Positions 28,223 to 37,042 of a stretch of 64,000 nucleotides of DNA are shown here, piece by piece. The first letter of the stretch is position 1, and every line of letters starts with the position of its first letter. Made by a program: the position numbers and the translations under genes. The notes under the pieces are model-generated. The model had not been told where the DNA came from and made no database searches. It was given only the letters and a program-made list of their open reading frames with translations. The DNA is taken from the NCBI GenBank assembly GCA_903870545.1, contig CAIQDI010000018.1, forward strand, positions 124,001 to 188,000, written 5' to 3'. This stretch comes from an uncultured Pseudomonadota bacterium (lineage in GTDB: Bacteria; Pseudomonadota; Gammaproteobacteria; Methylococcales; Methylomonadaceae).

Positions 28223-28516
28223 ATGAAACATGACGAAAAACGCGCTTATCTCCGCATCAGTATTGATAGTGAAATGCACTATCGATTAGTTGATTCTACC
28301 GAATTTTATTCTGCCCGCTGTTCATCGTTAAGCGGTTCCGGTATCTCGTTTATCGCGGCACAATCGATCGACGAAGGCAAAGCAATAGAAATCAACATCA
28401 CACCACAAAATACGATTACGCCAGCCTTTACGGCATTTGTCGAAGTGGTGCGTGTCACAAAATTAGCCGCCGACGAATATGAAATCGCCACTACCATCAA
28501 AACAATTAAGGGTTAA
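28223..28516 (+). CDS. PilZ-domain protein
   Basis: The 97-residue product is a single PilZ domain, a fold that often binds cyclic di-GMP. It shows the first motif as KRAYLR (R-x3-R type) near the N-terminus and CSSLSGSGI at the position of the D/N-x-S-x-x-G motif, where the leading acidic residue is replaced by Ser. Binding may therefore be altered. It is divergent from trpS and 2 bases before queD, with which it is likely co-transcribed. No partner enzyme is present. Confidence 0.8.
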   Translation: MKHDEKRAYLRISIDSEMHYRLVDSTEFYSARCSSLSGSGISFIAAQSIDEGKAIEINITPQNTITPAFTAFVEVVRVTKLAADEYEIATTIKTIKG

Positions 28517-28518
28517 AA

Positions 28519-28920
28519 ATGTTCACGATTACCAAAGAAGTGTATTTTTGCTACGGGCATCGGCTGATGAATCACGGCGGGAAATGTCGGCATTTGCACG
28601 GGCATAGCGTCAAAGCGGCGATTTCAATTACGCACGAAAATTTGAACGAGCAAGGCATGGTTTGCGATTTTTCGGACGTGAAAGACTGCGTCGAAAGTTA
28701 TGTGAATACGCATCTCGACCACAATTTTTTGCTGCACAAAGACGACCCGATTATTCCCGCGTTGATTCAAAACAACGAGCGGTTTTTGGTCTTGGATGAA
28801 CACCCGACGGCTGAAGTATTAAGCAAAATGATTTTCAAGCATTTGCAAGCCAACGGTTTTTACGTTACCGAAGTGACGTTGTGGGAAACCGCCAGCGCGA
28901 GCGCGAGTTATCGGGAATAA
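28519..28920 (+). CDS. queD: 6-carboxytetrahydropterin synthase-like protein (QueD/PTPS family)
   Basis: QueD converts dihydroneopterin triphosphate to 6-carboxytetrahydropterin for queuosine and other 7-deazaguanines. The 133-residue product has the three zinc histidines (H14 in CYGHRL, H27 and H29 in RHLHGH), the catalytic cysteine C23 (GGKCRH), DFSDVKDCV and LDHNFL, and a terminal ETASASASY. The size is standard. No other queuosine gene is in the window, so a pterin role cannot be excluded. Confidence 0.88.
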   Translation: MFTITKEVYFCYGHRLMNHGGKCRHLHGHSVKAAISITHENLNEQGMVCDFSDVKDCVESYVNTHLDHNFLLHKDDPIIPALIQNNERFLVLDEHPTAEVLSKMIFKHLQANGFYVTEVTLWETASASASYRE

Positions 28921-28988
28921 TTTCCTCAATCATCTGAACGCGCCACACTGCGCCCACTTTTTTAATCACTTTTATTTTAAAAAAACTT

Positions 28989-31577
28989 ATGACTACTCAA
29001 TCTCCCCAAACGATTTACCGCGAAAATTACACCGTTCCCGCGTTTTTAATTCACGACGTAAAACTGCATTTTTCGCTCGACGCTGAAAATACAAAAGTGC
29101 TTTCAACGCTGACGTTGCAACGGAATTCTACTTGCAAAAATGCCAGCGCAGATTTAGTTTTACACGGCGAAAAATTGATTTTGAATTGTGTCGTGTTGAA
29201 TGAAATCGAATTAACCGATTACATTCAAACCGCAGAAACGTTGACGATTTCAAACGTGCCGCAAGCTGAAACGTTCACGCTGATGATTGAAAACACGATT
29301 AACCCGAAAGAAAATACCGCGTTGGAAGGCTTGTATTTGTCGAACGGAATGCTTTGCACGCAATGTGAAGCGGAAGGTTTCCGCAAAATCACTTATTTTC
29401 TCGACCGTCCCGACGTGATGACGAAATTTACCGTTACGATTGTAGCGGATAAAACCGAATTCCCCGTGTTGCTGTCAAACGGTAACAAAGTCGCCAGCGG
29501 TGAATTTGAAAATAATCAACATTGGGTGACGTGGAATGATCCGTTTGCGAAACCGTGTTATTTGTTCGCGCTGGTTGCAGGTCAATTGGAATGCGTCGCC
29601 GACACCTTTACCACGCAATCAGGACGTGAAATCGAGCTAGAAATTTTCATCGAAGCGCACGACAAAGACAAATGCGCTCACGCCATGCAATCGTTGAAAT
29701 ACGCCATGCGCTGGGATGAAGCGGTTTATGGGCGCGAATACGATTTAGATTTGTACATGATTGTTGCCGTCAGCCATTTCAATATGGGCGCGATGGAAAA
29801 CAAAGGCTTAAACGTTTTCAACACCAAATTCGTGTTGGCGCGCCCCGATACCGCCACGGATTTTGATTACGAAGGCATCGAAGGCGTAATCGCGCACGAG
29901 TATTTTCACAACTGGACGGGCAACCGAATCACTTGCCGCGACTGGTTTCAATTGAGTTTAAAAGAAGGTTTCACGGTGTTTCGCGACCAAGAATTCACCG
30001 CCGACCGCGTGTCAAAATCAGTGAAACGCATTGAAGACGTGACGCAACTTCGCACGCGCCAATTTGCCGAAGATGCCAGTCCGCTCGCGCATCCGATTCG
30101 CCCCGACGCTTACATTGAAATCAACAATTTTTACACGCTCACGGTCTACGAAAAAGGCGCGGAAGTCGTGCGAATGTTGCACACGTTGTTAGGCGTGGAC
30201 GGTTTTAGACGTGGCAGCGATTTGTATTTTGAACGCCACGACGGACAAGCCGTCACCTGTGACGATTTTGTCAACGCGATGCAAGACGCGAACGACGTGG
30301 ATTTGAGCCAATTTCGTCGCTGGTATTCGCAAGCCGGAACGCCGGTTGTCAACGTTTCGACGAATTACGACGCAACGACAAAAACGTTTGCGCTGACTTT
30401 AAAACAAAATTATCCGAATCAAACTGAACCGCTGTTAATCCCGATTAAAATCGGTTTGTTGAACGCTGAAACGGGCGCAGATTTGTTGCCCGAAACGCTG
30501 TTGCAGTTCAATAAAATGGAACAAACGTTCACGTTTGACGCGCTGGAATCTGCGCCGATTGTTTCGATGTTGCGCGGATTTTCTGCGCCCGTAAATGTTG
30601 AAATGTCGCGCAGTTTGGAAGAGTTGGCGTTTTTGTCGCAACATGACAGCGATTCGTTTAATCGTTGGGACGCGGCGCAATCTGTGGCTGAACGCATTAT
30701 TTTGGATTTGGTTGAAAGCAAATCTTCTGACGTGAATCCGATTTTGTTGGCGACGTTTGAAAAAGTTCTGAATTCGCCGATTGACGATTTGGCGTATTTT
30801 TCGTTGTTGCTGTCGTTACCTTCGGAAAATTATTTAGCCGAACGCATGACGATTGCCGATTTTGAAGGCATTCATTGGGCGCGTGAAGGCGTGTTGAAAA
30901 CGTTGGCAGAAATATTCCAAACGCAACACGCCCAAATTTATTTGGCACATCACAAAGATGAATCGGGCGATTTTAGTCCCGAAGCGATTGGTCGTCGGCG
31001 CGTGAAAAATGCCTGTTTAGCGTTTTTGAGTCGTGTGTGTTCGCCTGAAATTCATGCGTTGGCGCAGTCGCAATTTGAAAATGCTAAAAATATGACTGAC
31101 CAAATGGCGGCGTTGGTGGCAATTGTTCACAATAATCATCCGGCAAAAGAAGCGTGTTTAGCGCAGTTTTACGCCCAATGGCAAAATGAACCGCTGGTGA
31201 TTGATAAATGGTTTGCGTTGCAAGCGAGTAGTCCAGCGGCGAATGCGTTTGAAACCGTGCAAGCTCTACGTTCGCATGTCGCGTTTGATATGAAAAACCC
31301 CAATCGGGTGCGGTCGTTAATTGGCGCATTTTCGCAAACAAACCCGCTTCATTTTCACGCGGCAAATGGTCAAGGTTATGCGTTTTTAGCCGATGCAATT
31401 TTGGAACTGAACGCCATCAATCCACAAGTTGCGTCACGAATGGTTACGCCGTTAACCGCGTGGCGCAAAGTTGAACCGTCGCGCCAATCGTTGATGAAAG
31501 CGCAATTGCAACGGATTATCGACACGAAAGATATTTCTAACGATGTGTTTGAATTAGCCAGCAAAAGTCTGGGTTAA
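28989..31577 (+). CDS. pepN: Aminopeptidase N (M1 family)
   Basis: PepN is a cytosolic zinc aminopeptidase that finishes protein breakdown. The 862-residue product shows GAMENKGLN (exopeptidase motif), HEYFHNWTGNRITCRDW with the HEXXH zinc site and a second Glu 18 residues on, the DUF3458 Ig-like domain, and a helical C-terminal domain. The length is near E. coli PepN (870). It follows queD by 68 bases and is followed after 11 bases by a nuclease gene. Confidence 0.97.
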   Translation: MTTQSPQTIYRENYTVPAFLIHDVKLHFSLDAENTKVLSTLTLQRNSTCKNASADLVLHGEKLILNCVVLNEIELTDYIQTAETLTISNVPQAETFTLMIENTINPKENTALEGLYLSNGMLCTQCEAEGFRKITYFLDRPDVMTKFTVTIVADKTEFPVLLSNGNKVASGEFENNQHWVTWNDPFAKPCYLFALVAGQLECVADTFTTQSGREIELEIFIEAHDKDKCAHAMQSLKYAMRWDEAVYGREYDLDLYMIVAVSHFNMGAMENKGLNVFNTKFVLARPDTATDFDYEGIEGVIAHEYFHNWTGNRITCRDWFQLSLKEGFTVFRDQEFTADRVSKSVKRIEDVTQLRTRQFAEDASPLAHPIRPDAYIEINNFYTLTVYEKGAEVVRMLHTLLGVDGFRRGSDLYFERHDGQAVTCDDFVNAMQDANDVDLSQFRRWYSQAGTPVVNVSTNYDATTKTFALTLKQNYPNQTEPLLIPIKIGLLNAETGADLLPETLLQFNKMEQTFTFDALESAPIVSMLRGFSAPVNVEMSRSLEELAFLSQHDSDSFNRWDAAQSVAERIILDLVESKSSDVNPILLATFEKVLNSPIDDLAYFSLLLSLPSENYLAERMTIADFEGIHWAREGVLKTLAEIFQTQHAQIYLAHHKDESGDFSPEAIGRRRVKNACLAFLSRVCSPEIHALAQSQFENAKNMTDQMAALVAIVHNNHPAKEACLAQFYAQWQNEPLVIDKWFALQASSPAANAFETVQALRSHVAFDMKNPNRVRSLIGAFSQTNPLHFHAANGQGYAFLADAILELNAINPQVASRMVTPLTAWRKVEPSRQSLMKAQLQRIIDTKDISNDVFELASKSLG

Positions 31578-31588
31578 ATGTCGAAACG

Positions 31589-32467
31589 ATGAATAAAACA
31601 CTGCAACTTTTTCTCACCGCCTTTCGGTTAGTTCAGAATTATCCGCGTGTCATCATGCCGATTTTGACGTTGTTGTTATGCGGTTACGGTTATGAAATGT
31701 GGGTGGCGCGACCGGCGTTAATGTATCAAGGCACGCCACAAGCGATTTCAACGTGGAATAGCAAAACTTGGTTTCGGGTGTTGCGAAATAATGGTTTTAT
31801 TGTGGGTTATTCGGATGTGCGCGGGAATCCGTTGTGGGTGGAATACGCGCTCACGCCGGTTGCCGATAACGCGCCACGCTTGAAACGTCCGGCGCGTTTT
31901 CAAACGGATTGGCGTGGACTAAATCGCGTCAGTCACGACGATTACACCAACAGCGGTTTTGATCGCGGGCATAATGCGCCGAATCACGCCATGAGTACGT
32001 TGTACGGAAAATACGGGCAAGCCGACAGTTTTTTGATGACGAATATTAGTCCGCAACGGCCAAAATTAAATCAACAAATTTGGCAACGTTTGGAAGAAGC
32101 GGAGTTGTCTTTTTTCGCGAAAAATTTCGGTAAAGTGTGGGTCATTACCGGGCCGATTTTTGGTGATAATCCTGAAAAAATGTCGTCGGCATTGTGGCAT
32201 ATTGATATTCCGAAAGCGTTTTACAAAATCTACGTCACCGAAGAAAGCGACAGTAAACCGGCGTTTGCGTTGGCGTTTATCATGCCGCAAACCGTGACCG
32301 GCAAAGAACCGATTTCACAATTTATCACCACGATTGACACGGTGGAAGCGCAAACCGGTTTGGATTTTTTGAGTGATTTTGATGATAAAACCGAAAATCA
32401 TTTGGAAGGCACAATTGAAACGGTGCCATGGAATTTGAATGCAGTGAATAAAATCCCGGCGCGGTAA
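31589..32467 (+). CDS. Membrane-anchored DNA/RNA non-specific endonuclease (NUC family)
   Basis: The 292-residue product has an N-terminal membrane helix (VIMPILTLLLCGYGYEMWV) and a beta-beta-alpha metal nuclease domain of the NUC/NucA type. The active-site motif is FDRGHNAPNHA with the catalytic His, and the metal-binding Asn lies in SFLMTNISPQRPKLNQQIW. The enzyme is expected to act outside the cytoplasm on DNA and RNA. It is followed by a second, shorter paralogue at 32673. A role in nutrient scavenging or in removing extracellular DNA is plausible; no inhibitor gene is seen. Confidence 0.9.
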   Translation: MNKTLQLFLTAFRLVQNYPRVIMPILTLLLCGYGYEMWVARPALMYQGTPQAISTWNSKTWFRVLRNNGFIVGYSDVRGNPLWVEYALTPVADNAPRLKRPARFQTDWRGLNRVSHDDYTNSGFDRGHNAPNHAMSTLYGKYGQADSFLMTNISPQRPKLNQQIWQRLEEAELSFFAKNFGKVWVITGPIFGDNPEKMSSALWHIDIPKAFYKIYVTEESDSKPAFALAFIMPQTVTGKEPISQFITTIDTVEAQTGLDFLSDFDDKTENHLEGTIETVPWNLNAVNKIPAR

Positions 32468-32580
32468 AATTTTACGTTGCACAAAAATGTTTTTATCAAA
32501 TATCTGGCAACTGTCAATTCAAAAATGATGCAGGACATTAAGCACAGCTTTTTTGTGAAAATGGGTTGCAAGTAACACAC

Positions 32581-32619
32581 AAAAAACCGCTTCTCCGCAC
32601 ACGCTGGGGGCGGTTTTTT
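32581..32619. terminator. Terminator between the two nuclease genes
   Basis: AAAAAACCGC and GCGGTTTTTT pair across an 18-20-base loop, with A-run and T-run making it usable from both sides. It lies before the second nuclease gene, which therefore likely has its own promoter. Confidence 0.7.
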
Positions 32620-32672
32620 GCTGTGTGTTAAACTATGCTTTTCTAATCCAATTCTTCAGTCACACTATTTCA

Positions 32673-33431
32673 ATGAAACTATTCCGTCCGGTCTTTTTAC
32701 TTTTACCCTTGGTTATTTTTTGTAATGCGTGCAGCGTTCAAGCGGCAACGACTTCTACAAATTACGCTGCAAAAATCCAGCGGGTGGATTACACCGGTTT
32801 TACCTTGTGGCTCGATTGTAATCAGCACGGCGCGGTAAAATTTCAATATAACGCGCAACGCGATGTGGGCAATTTGTCGCGGGTCGAAAAGTTTTCTTTG
32901 GATTCCAATGTTCCGAAAGAATGCCAACAAACGAGCGCGAAAACGTACGGTTTTAATTATGATCGCGGGCATTTAGTACCCGCGAATCATTTGGATTATT
33001 CGCAAAAAGCCATTACCGACAGCAATTTCATGACCAACATTTTGCCACAAGCCGCGACGATGAATCGGGGCGCATGGTTATTGACCGAAGAAATTATTGA
33101 ATGTTACCGCGACATTGATGAATTGTTGGTGATTGGCGGTGTGATTTGGGGAAATAACACGAAAGATGATTATTTTGTAAAATCGCACGGTATCAAAACG
33201 CCCGATGCGTTTTGGAAAGTGGTGATTCGTGGCACATTGAATAATGAACAAGTGATTGCGTGGATTGTGCCGAATAGTGCGGCGGCGCAACGTTCTAAAT
33301 TAGACAGTTATTTGGTGTCGGTGGCGAAAATTGAAAGTATCACGGGTGAAAAGATTCCGGTGAATGCGGAATTGAAAAATGACGTATTGAAAAAATCGTG
33401 GATTGTACCGAAGGGTTGCAACAAAGGTTGA
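32673..33431 (+). CDS. Secreted DNA/RNA non-specific endonuclease (NUC family)
   Basis: The 252-residue product begins with a signal peptide (LFRPVFLLLPLVIFCNACSVQA) and has the NUC motif YDRGHLVPANHLDYS with the catalytic His, followed by NFMTNILPQAATMNRGAW with the metal-binding Asn. The start at 32673 is favoured because the signal peptide begins there; an open frame from 32625 adds a non-signal tail. It is a paralogue of the membrane-anchored nuclease just upstream. The Cys at the end of the hydrophobic core could make it a lipoprotein, but the spacing is not a clear lipobox. Confidence 0.9.
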   Translation: MKLFRPVFLLLPLVIFCNACSVQAATTSTNYAAKIQRVDYTGFTLWLDCNQHGAVKFQYNAQRDVGNLSRVEKFSLDSNVPKECQQTSAKTYGFNYDRGHLVPANHLDYSQKAITDSNFMTNILPQAATMNRGAWLLTEEIIECYRDIDELLVIGGVIWGNNTKDDYFVKSHGIKTPDAFWKVVIRGTLNNEQVIAWIVPNSAAAQRSKLDSYLVSVAKIESITGEKIPVNAELKNDVLKKSWIVPKGCNKG

Positions 33432-33435
33432 ACGG

Positions 33436-33462
33436 TAGGGGCGGGTTCTAAACCCGCCCACA
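33436..33462. repeat. Palindromic repeat, copy 2
   Basis: GGGGCGGGTTCTAAA followed by CCCGCCC, almost the same as 23985-24010, and again just after a plus-strand stop codon (5 bases after the secreted nuclease gene). It also lies before the dapD end on the other strand. Confidence 0.7.
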
Positions 33463-33483
33463 CATAACGAAATTAACGAAATG

Positions 33484-34302
33484 TTAATCGCGCAACAATT
33501 CGTTAATGCCCGTTTTGCTGCGGGTGCGTTCATCGACTTGTTTGATAATCACCGCGCAATACAAACTGTGCGAACCATCCGCCGAAGGTAAATTCCCCGA
33601 TACGACAACCGAACCCGCTGGAATACGTCCATAAGTAATTTCACCCGTCATACGGTTGAAAATTTTGGTACTTTGACCAATATAAACGCCCATCGAAATC
33701 ACACAACCGTCTTCTACAATCACGCCTTCAACCACCTCGGAACGTGCGCCGATAAAGCAATTGTCGCCAATAATGGTTGGATTCGCTTGCAACGGTTCTA
33801 ACACGCCGCCGATGCCCACGCCGCCTGACAAATGCACGTTTTTACCGATTTGAGCGCACGAACCGACCGTCACCCAAGTATCGACCATCGTGCCGGTGTC
33901 AATGTACGCGCCGATGTTGACGTAAGACGGCATCAAAATAACGCTCGACCCGATAAATGAACCGTGACGCGCCACGGCATTTGGCACGACACGCACACCA
34001 GCGGCAGCAAAATCCGCTTCGCTGTAAGTTGAAAATTTGCTTTCAACTTTGTCGTAATAGCGCGTGTTGCCGCCGTCCATCACACGGTTGTCGTTGATTC
34101 GGAACGACAATAAAACCGCTTTTTTCAACCATTGATGCGTGACCCAATCGCCGTCGATTTTTTCAGCGACGCGCACAATCCCCTTATCAAGTAGGTTGAT
34201 CGTTTCGGTGACAGCTTCGCGGACTTCGGCAGTAGCGTTTGCAGGGGTGATTTCAGCGCGGTTTTCAAAGGCGGCGTTAATGATATTTTCTAAGGTTGTC
34301 AT
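33484..34302 (-). CDS. dapD: Tetrahydrodipicolinate N-succinyltransferase
   Basis: DapD adds succinyl to tetrahydrodipicolinate in the succinylase branch of lysine and diaminopimelate synthesis. The 272-residue product has the left-handed beta-helix of hexapeptide repeats (for example [20 protein letters not shown] and [19 protein letters not shown]) and the family motif [20 protein letters not shown]. The length matches E. coli DapD. It lies 2 bases after dapC, which makes the previous/next step enzymes one unit. Confidence 0.96.
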   Translation of the reverse strand: MTTLENIINAAFENRAEITPANATAEVREAVTETINLLDKGIVRVAEKIDGDWVTHQWLKKAVLLSFRINDNRVMDGGNTRYYDKVESKFSTYSEADFAAAGVRVVPNAVARHGSFIGSSVILMPSYVNIGAYIDTGTMVDTWVTVGSCAQIGKNVHLSGGVGIGGVLEPLQANPTIIGDNCFIGARSEVVEGVIVEDGCVISMGVYIGQSTKIFNRMTGEITYGRIPAGSVVVSGNLPSADGSHSLYCAVIIKQVDERTRSKTGINELLRD

Positions 34303-34304
34303 GA

Positions 34305-35498
34305 TTATTTTGGTAAAGGGTTGATGAAATTTTTAATGCGTTGCGCGGCATCAATACATTCTGCAAGTGGCGCGACCAGGGCAATTCTAACATGATTCGC
34401 TGCGGGATTTACGCCTTCAAATTCCCGTGATAAAAAACTTCCTGGCAAAACGGTGACGTTTTCTTGAGCAAAAAGCTGTTGCGTAAAATCGGTGTCAGAA
34501 ATCGATGTTTTTAGCCAAATATAAAAGCTCGCGGGTGGTTTTTGAATTTCGCAAACGTCGCTCAAAATCTCAACAAACGCCGCGAATTTTTCACGATACA
34601 AACGCCGATTTTCGACAACATGCGCTTCATCTTGCCACGCGGCAATGCTCGCGTATTGCGTCGGAACTGACATCGCGCAACCGTGATAAGTTCGATACGC
34701 AAAATAATGTTTCAAAATTTCAGCGTCACCGGCGACAAAACCCGATCGCAAACCCGCACAATTTGAGCGTTTCGATAAACTGTGAAATACCACGCAACGT
34801 TTGAATTCACGATTGCCCATTTTCGCCGCAACTTCCAAAAGTCCAACCGGCGGATTGGCTTCCTCGTCGTACAATTCGCTGTAACATTCGTCGGATGCAA
34901 TCACGAAATCGTATTTTTCAGCGAGCGTTAAAACGGTTTCAAAATCAGCCGCGCTCATCACCGAACCGCTGGGATTCGCGGGCGAACAAATATAAAGCAA
35001 TTGGCAACGTTGCCAAACGTCAGCGGGAACGGCTGAAAAATCAGGCAAATAATTCGTTTCGGCGGTGGTATTTAAAAAATACGGTTCTGCGCCCGCCAAT
35101 AAAGCCGCGCCTTCGTAAATTTGATAAAACGGATTTGGCATGATGACGAGCGGATTTTTTGCCGCATCAATCACGCATTGCGCGAATGAAAATAACGCTT
35201 CGCGTGTACCATTCACCGGCAAAACTTGGGTTTCAAAATTCACGTCACACGAAAAACGTTTGCCCAACCAATCGGCAATCGCTTCGCGCAATGTCGGAAT
35301 GCCTTTGGTGGTCGGATAATTTGAAATACTGTTGAGATTTTCAATCAAAACGTCTTTGATAAATTGCGGCGTAGCGTGAGCCGGCTCACCAATCGACAGC
35401 GTAATCGGCGATTTATTCGCGGGCGGCGTAATGCCGTTTTTGAGTTGCGCGAGTTTTTCAAACGGATACGGATGTAAGTTTTTTAAATTTGGATTCAT
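34305..35498 (-). CDS. dapC: Succinyldiaminopimelate transaminase
   Basis: DapC converts N-succinyl-2-amino-6-ketopimelate to N-succinyl-diaminopimelate with PLP. The 397-residue product is a class I/II aminotransferase with the DapC-type start [48 protein letters not shown], the PLP-phosphate/Asp region [11 protein letters not shown] and SDECYSELY, and the PLP lysine in [18 protein letters not shown]. It precedes dapD by 2 bases. It follows the M48 gene by 3 bases, so all five genes from argS to dapD appear to be one transcript. Confidence 0.93.
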   Translation of the reverse strand: MNPNLKNLHPYPFEKLAQLKNGITPPANKSPITLSIGEPAHATPQFIKDVLIENLNSISNYPTTKGIPTLREAIADWLGKRFSCDVNFETQVLPVNGTREALFSFAQCVIDAAKNPLVIMPNPFYQIYEGAALLAGAEPYFLNTTAETNYLPDFSAVPADVWQRCQLLYICSPANPSGSVMSAADFETVLTLAEKYDFVIASDECYSELYDEEANPPVGLLEVAAKMGNREFKRCVVFHSLSKRSNCAGLRSGFVAGDAEILKHYFAYRTYHGCAMSVPTQYASIAAWQDEAHVVENRRLYREKFAAFVEILSDVCEIQKPPASFYIWLKTSISDTDFTQQLFAQENVTVLPGSFLSREFEGVNPAANHVRIALVAPLAECIDAAQRIKNFINPLPK

Positions 35499-35501
35499 GA
35501 T

Positions 35502-36269
35502 TTATCGACACTTTGGGATTTTGCCAGCGGCTTGCGCTTGTTTGTAAAGCTCCAACGCTTTCGGCATGTGTTCTTGTAATTGTTGAATGCGCGTGGCGTG
35601 CGCCGGATGCGTAGACATAAATTCCATCGGCTGATTTTGCGCGGCTTGTGCCATTTTTTGCCACAATTTCACGCTGTCTTCCGGATTGAAACCGGCTTTT
35701 GCCATCAAATCCACGCCAATCATATCGGCTTCACTTTCATGCGTGCGACTGTACGGCATCAAAACGCCGTATTTCGCGCCCAAACCAAGCCCGCCCATTA
35801 TCAACGGATTTTGTCCGTATTCGGTTTGCTGAATCATCGACATTCCTTGTTGTACCAACGTTTCTTGCGATGCACGTTCATTGCTGTGTCGCGCCAAAAC
35901 GTGTCCGACTTCGTCACCCAAAACCGCCGCGAGTTGGTCTTGATTATCGACCAATTCCATCATGCCGGTGTGAACGCCGATTTTCGCGCCTGGCAACGCA
36001 AACGCATTGAGCGTTTTATCTTCAAAAACGACCACTTCCCAATTCTGCCCCATGCCGCGTGTCAGTTCCGTTACGATACATTGCGCGGTTTGATTGAATT
36101 GCCCGTCGCTGCTAATGGGTTTTTCTTTTTTCATTTGATCAAATGCTTGCAAACCCATTTGATTCATCTGCGTATCGGGCATAAAAATAAGCTGATTTCG
36201 TCCTGTCGGACTGGTTGCACACGCCGCTAAACTGCTAATCGCTAAAATTACGCTTAATTTTTTGAACAT
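35502..36269 (-). CDS. M48-family lipoprotein with altered zinc motif
   Basis: The product (255 residues from the start at 36269) is a lipoprotein (lipobox LAAC at Cys17) of the M48 peptidase family, related to LoiP/YcaL and BepA-type outer-membrane quality proteases. The conserved zinc motif HExxH reads D119-E-V-G-H123, so the first zinc-binding His is Asp; the third-ligand block HESEADMIG is intact, as are ALPGAKIGVHTGMM and ARHSNERAS. Either activity is changed or the protein works as a non-catalytic factor; a base error (CAC to GAC at 35913-35915) is a simple alternative. A longer frame reaching 36431 has no lipoprotein start. It lies between the SPOR-domain gene and dapC. Confidence 0.88.
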   Translation of the reverse strand: MFKKLSVILAISSLAACATSPTGRNQLIFMPDTQMNQMGLQAFDQMKKEKPISSDGQFNQTAQCIVTELTRGMGQNWEVVVFEDKTLNAFALPGAKIGVHTGMMELVDNQDQLAAVLGDEVGHVLARHSNERASQETLVQQGMSMIQQTEYGQNPLIMGGLGLGAKYGVLMPYSRTHESEADMIGVDLMAKAGFNPEDSVKLWQKMAQAAQNQPMEFMSTHPAHATRIQQLQEHMPKALELYKQAQAAGKIPKCR

Positions 36270-36313
36270 TTTAATGACAACCTCAAAATTTGTGAGATAA
36301 AAAGCGTTTATTT

Positions 36314-37042
36314 TCAATGTTCGCCGCCGGTTTCGGTGACAATGACATCGATGCCACTTTGTCGCAATCGCGCCCGAATTGCGCTGACACTGCTCATTTG
36401 TGTGTACGGTCCGATTTTGATGCGATTCCAAATTACGTCACCCACTTTCGCCCGCTCAATCCGCGATTCAATGCCCATTGACGCTAAATTCACCCGCATT
36501 TTTTCTGCATCAGGAGTAGCTTTAAACGAACCCGCTTGCATCATGTAAGTCATTCCCGATTTAGTGGGTACTTCAGCAGGAATGGTGGAAATAGGCGAAT
36601 CCGTCGGGGGTACGATAGATGAATTTACACGCTCTTCGCGTGTTCGGGTCACAATTTCATGATCTGGCACGACGATTTCTTTGTCGGGCAAAATCGTATA
36701 AAAATCAAACTGCGGCATTAACCCATTTTCTAATTCCGTTGCAGCTTCGGGCGATAAATTAACATCGGGCTGTTTTTCCAATGATTCCACCGTTTCAGGT
36801 GACAAACCCGATGAAACTTCAGGCTTTACAATCGGAGAAATAGGCGTGACAGGCGCAGTGATTGGATTTTGGGGGAAATACTGTTTCAGTTTTTTCAAGC
36901 CATTACTTTTTAAATACACGCCCAAAACCACTAAACCAATCAGCAAGCCTGTAATCAACATCCACTTAAACGCGCCGCCCGATTTTTCAGGCGGACGTTT
37001 GCGCGAATTTCTGTTTCGATTTGTACGATTTTGATTGGTCAT
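36314..37042 (-). CDS. SPOR-domain membrane protein (FtsN-like)
   Basis: The 242-residue product has a basic cytoplasmic start, a single membrane helix (about 27-45, WMLITGLLIGLVVLGVYL), a Pro/Glu-rich periplasmic linker, and a C-terminal SPOR domain (about 165-238: TYMMQAGSFKATPDAEKMRV ... WNRIKIGPYTQMSSVSAIRA). SPOR domains bind denuded septal glycan, so a division or wall role like that of FtsN is likely. Its position right after argS matches the common argS-ftsN-like arrangement. It ends directly before argS in map terms (its start adjoins the argS stop). Confidence 0.9.
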   Translation of the reverse strand: MTNQNRTNRNRNSRKRPPEKSGGAFKWMLITGLLIGLVVLGVYLKSNGLKKLKQYFPQNPITAPVTPISPIVKPEVSSGLSPETVESLEKQPDVNLSPEAATELENGLMPQFDFYTILPDKEIVVPDHEIVTRTREERVNSSIVPPTDSPISTIPAEVPTKSGMTYMMQAGSFKATPDAEKMRVNLASMGIESRIERAKVGDVIWNRIKIGPYTQMSSVSAIRARLRQSGIDVIVTETGGEH

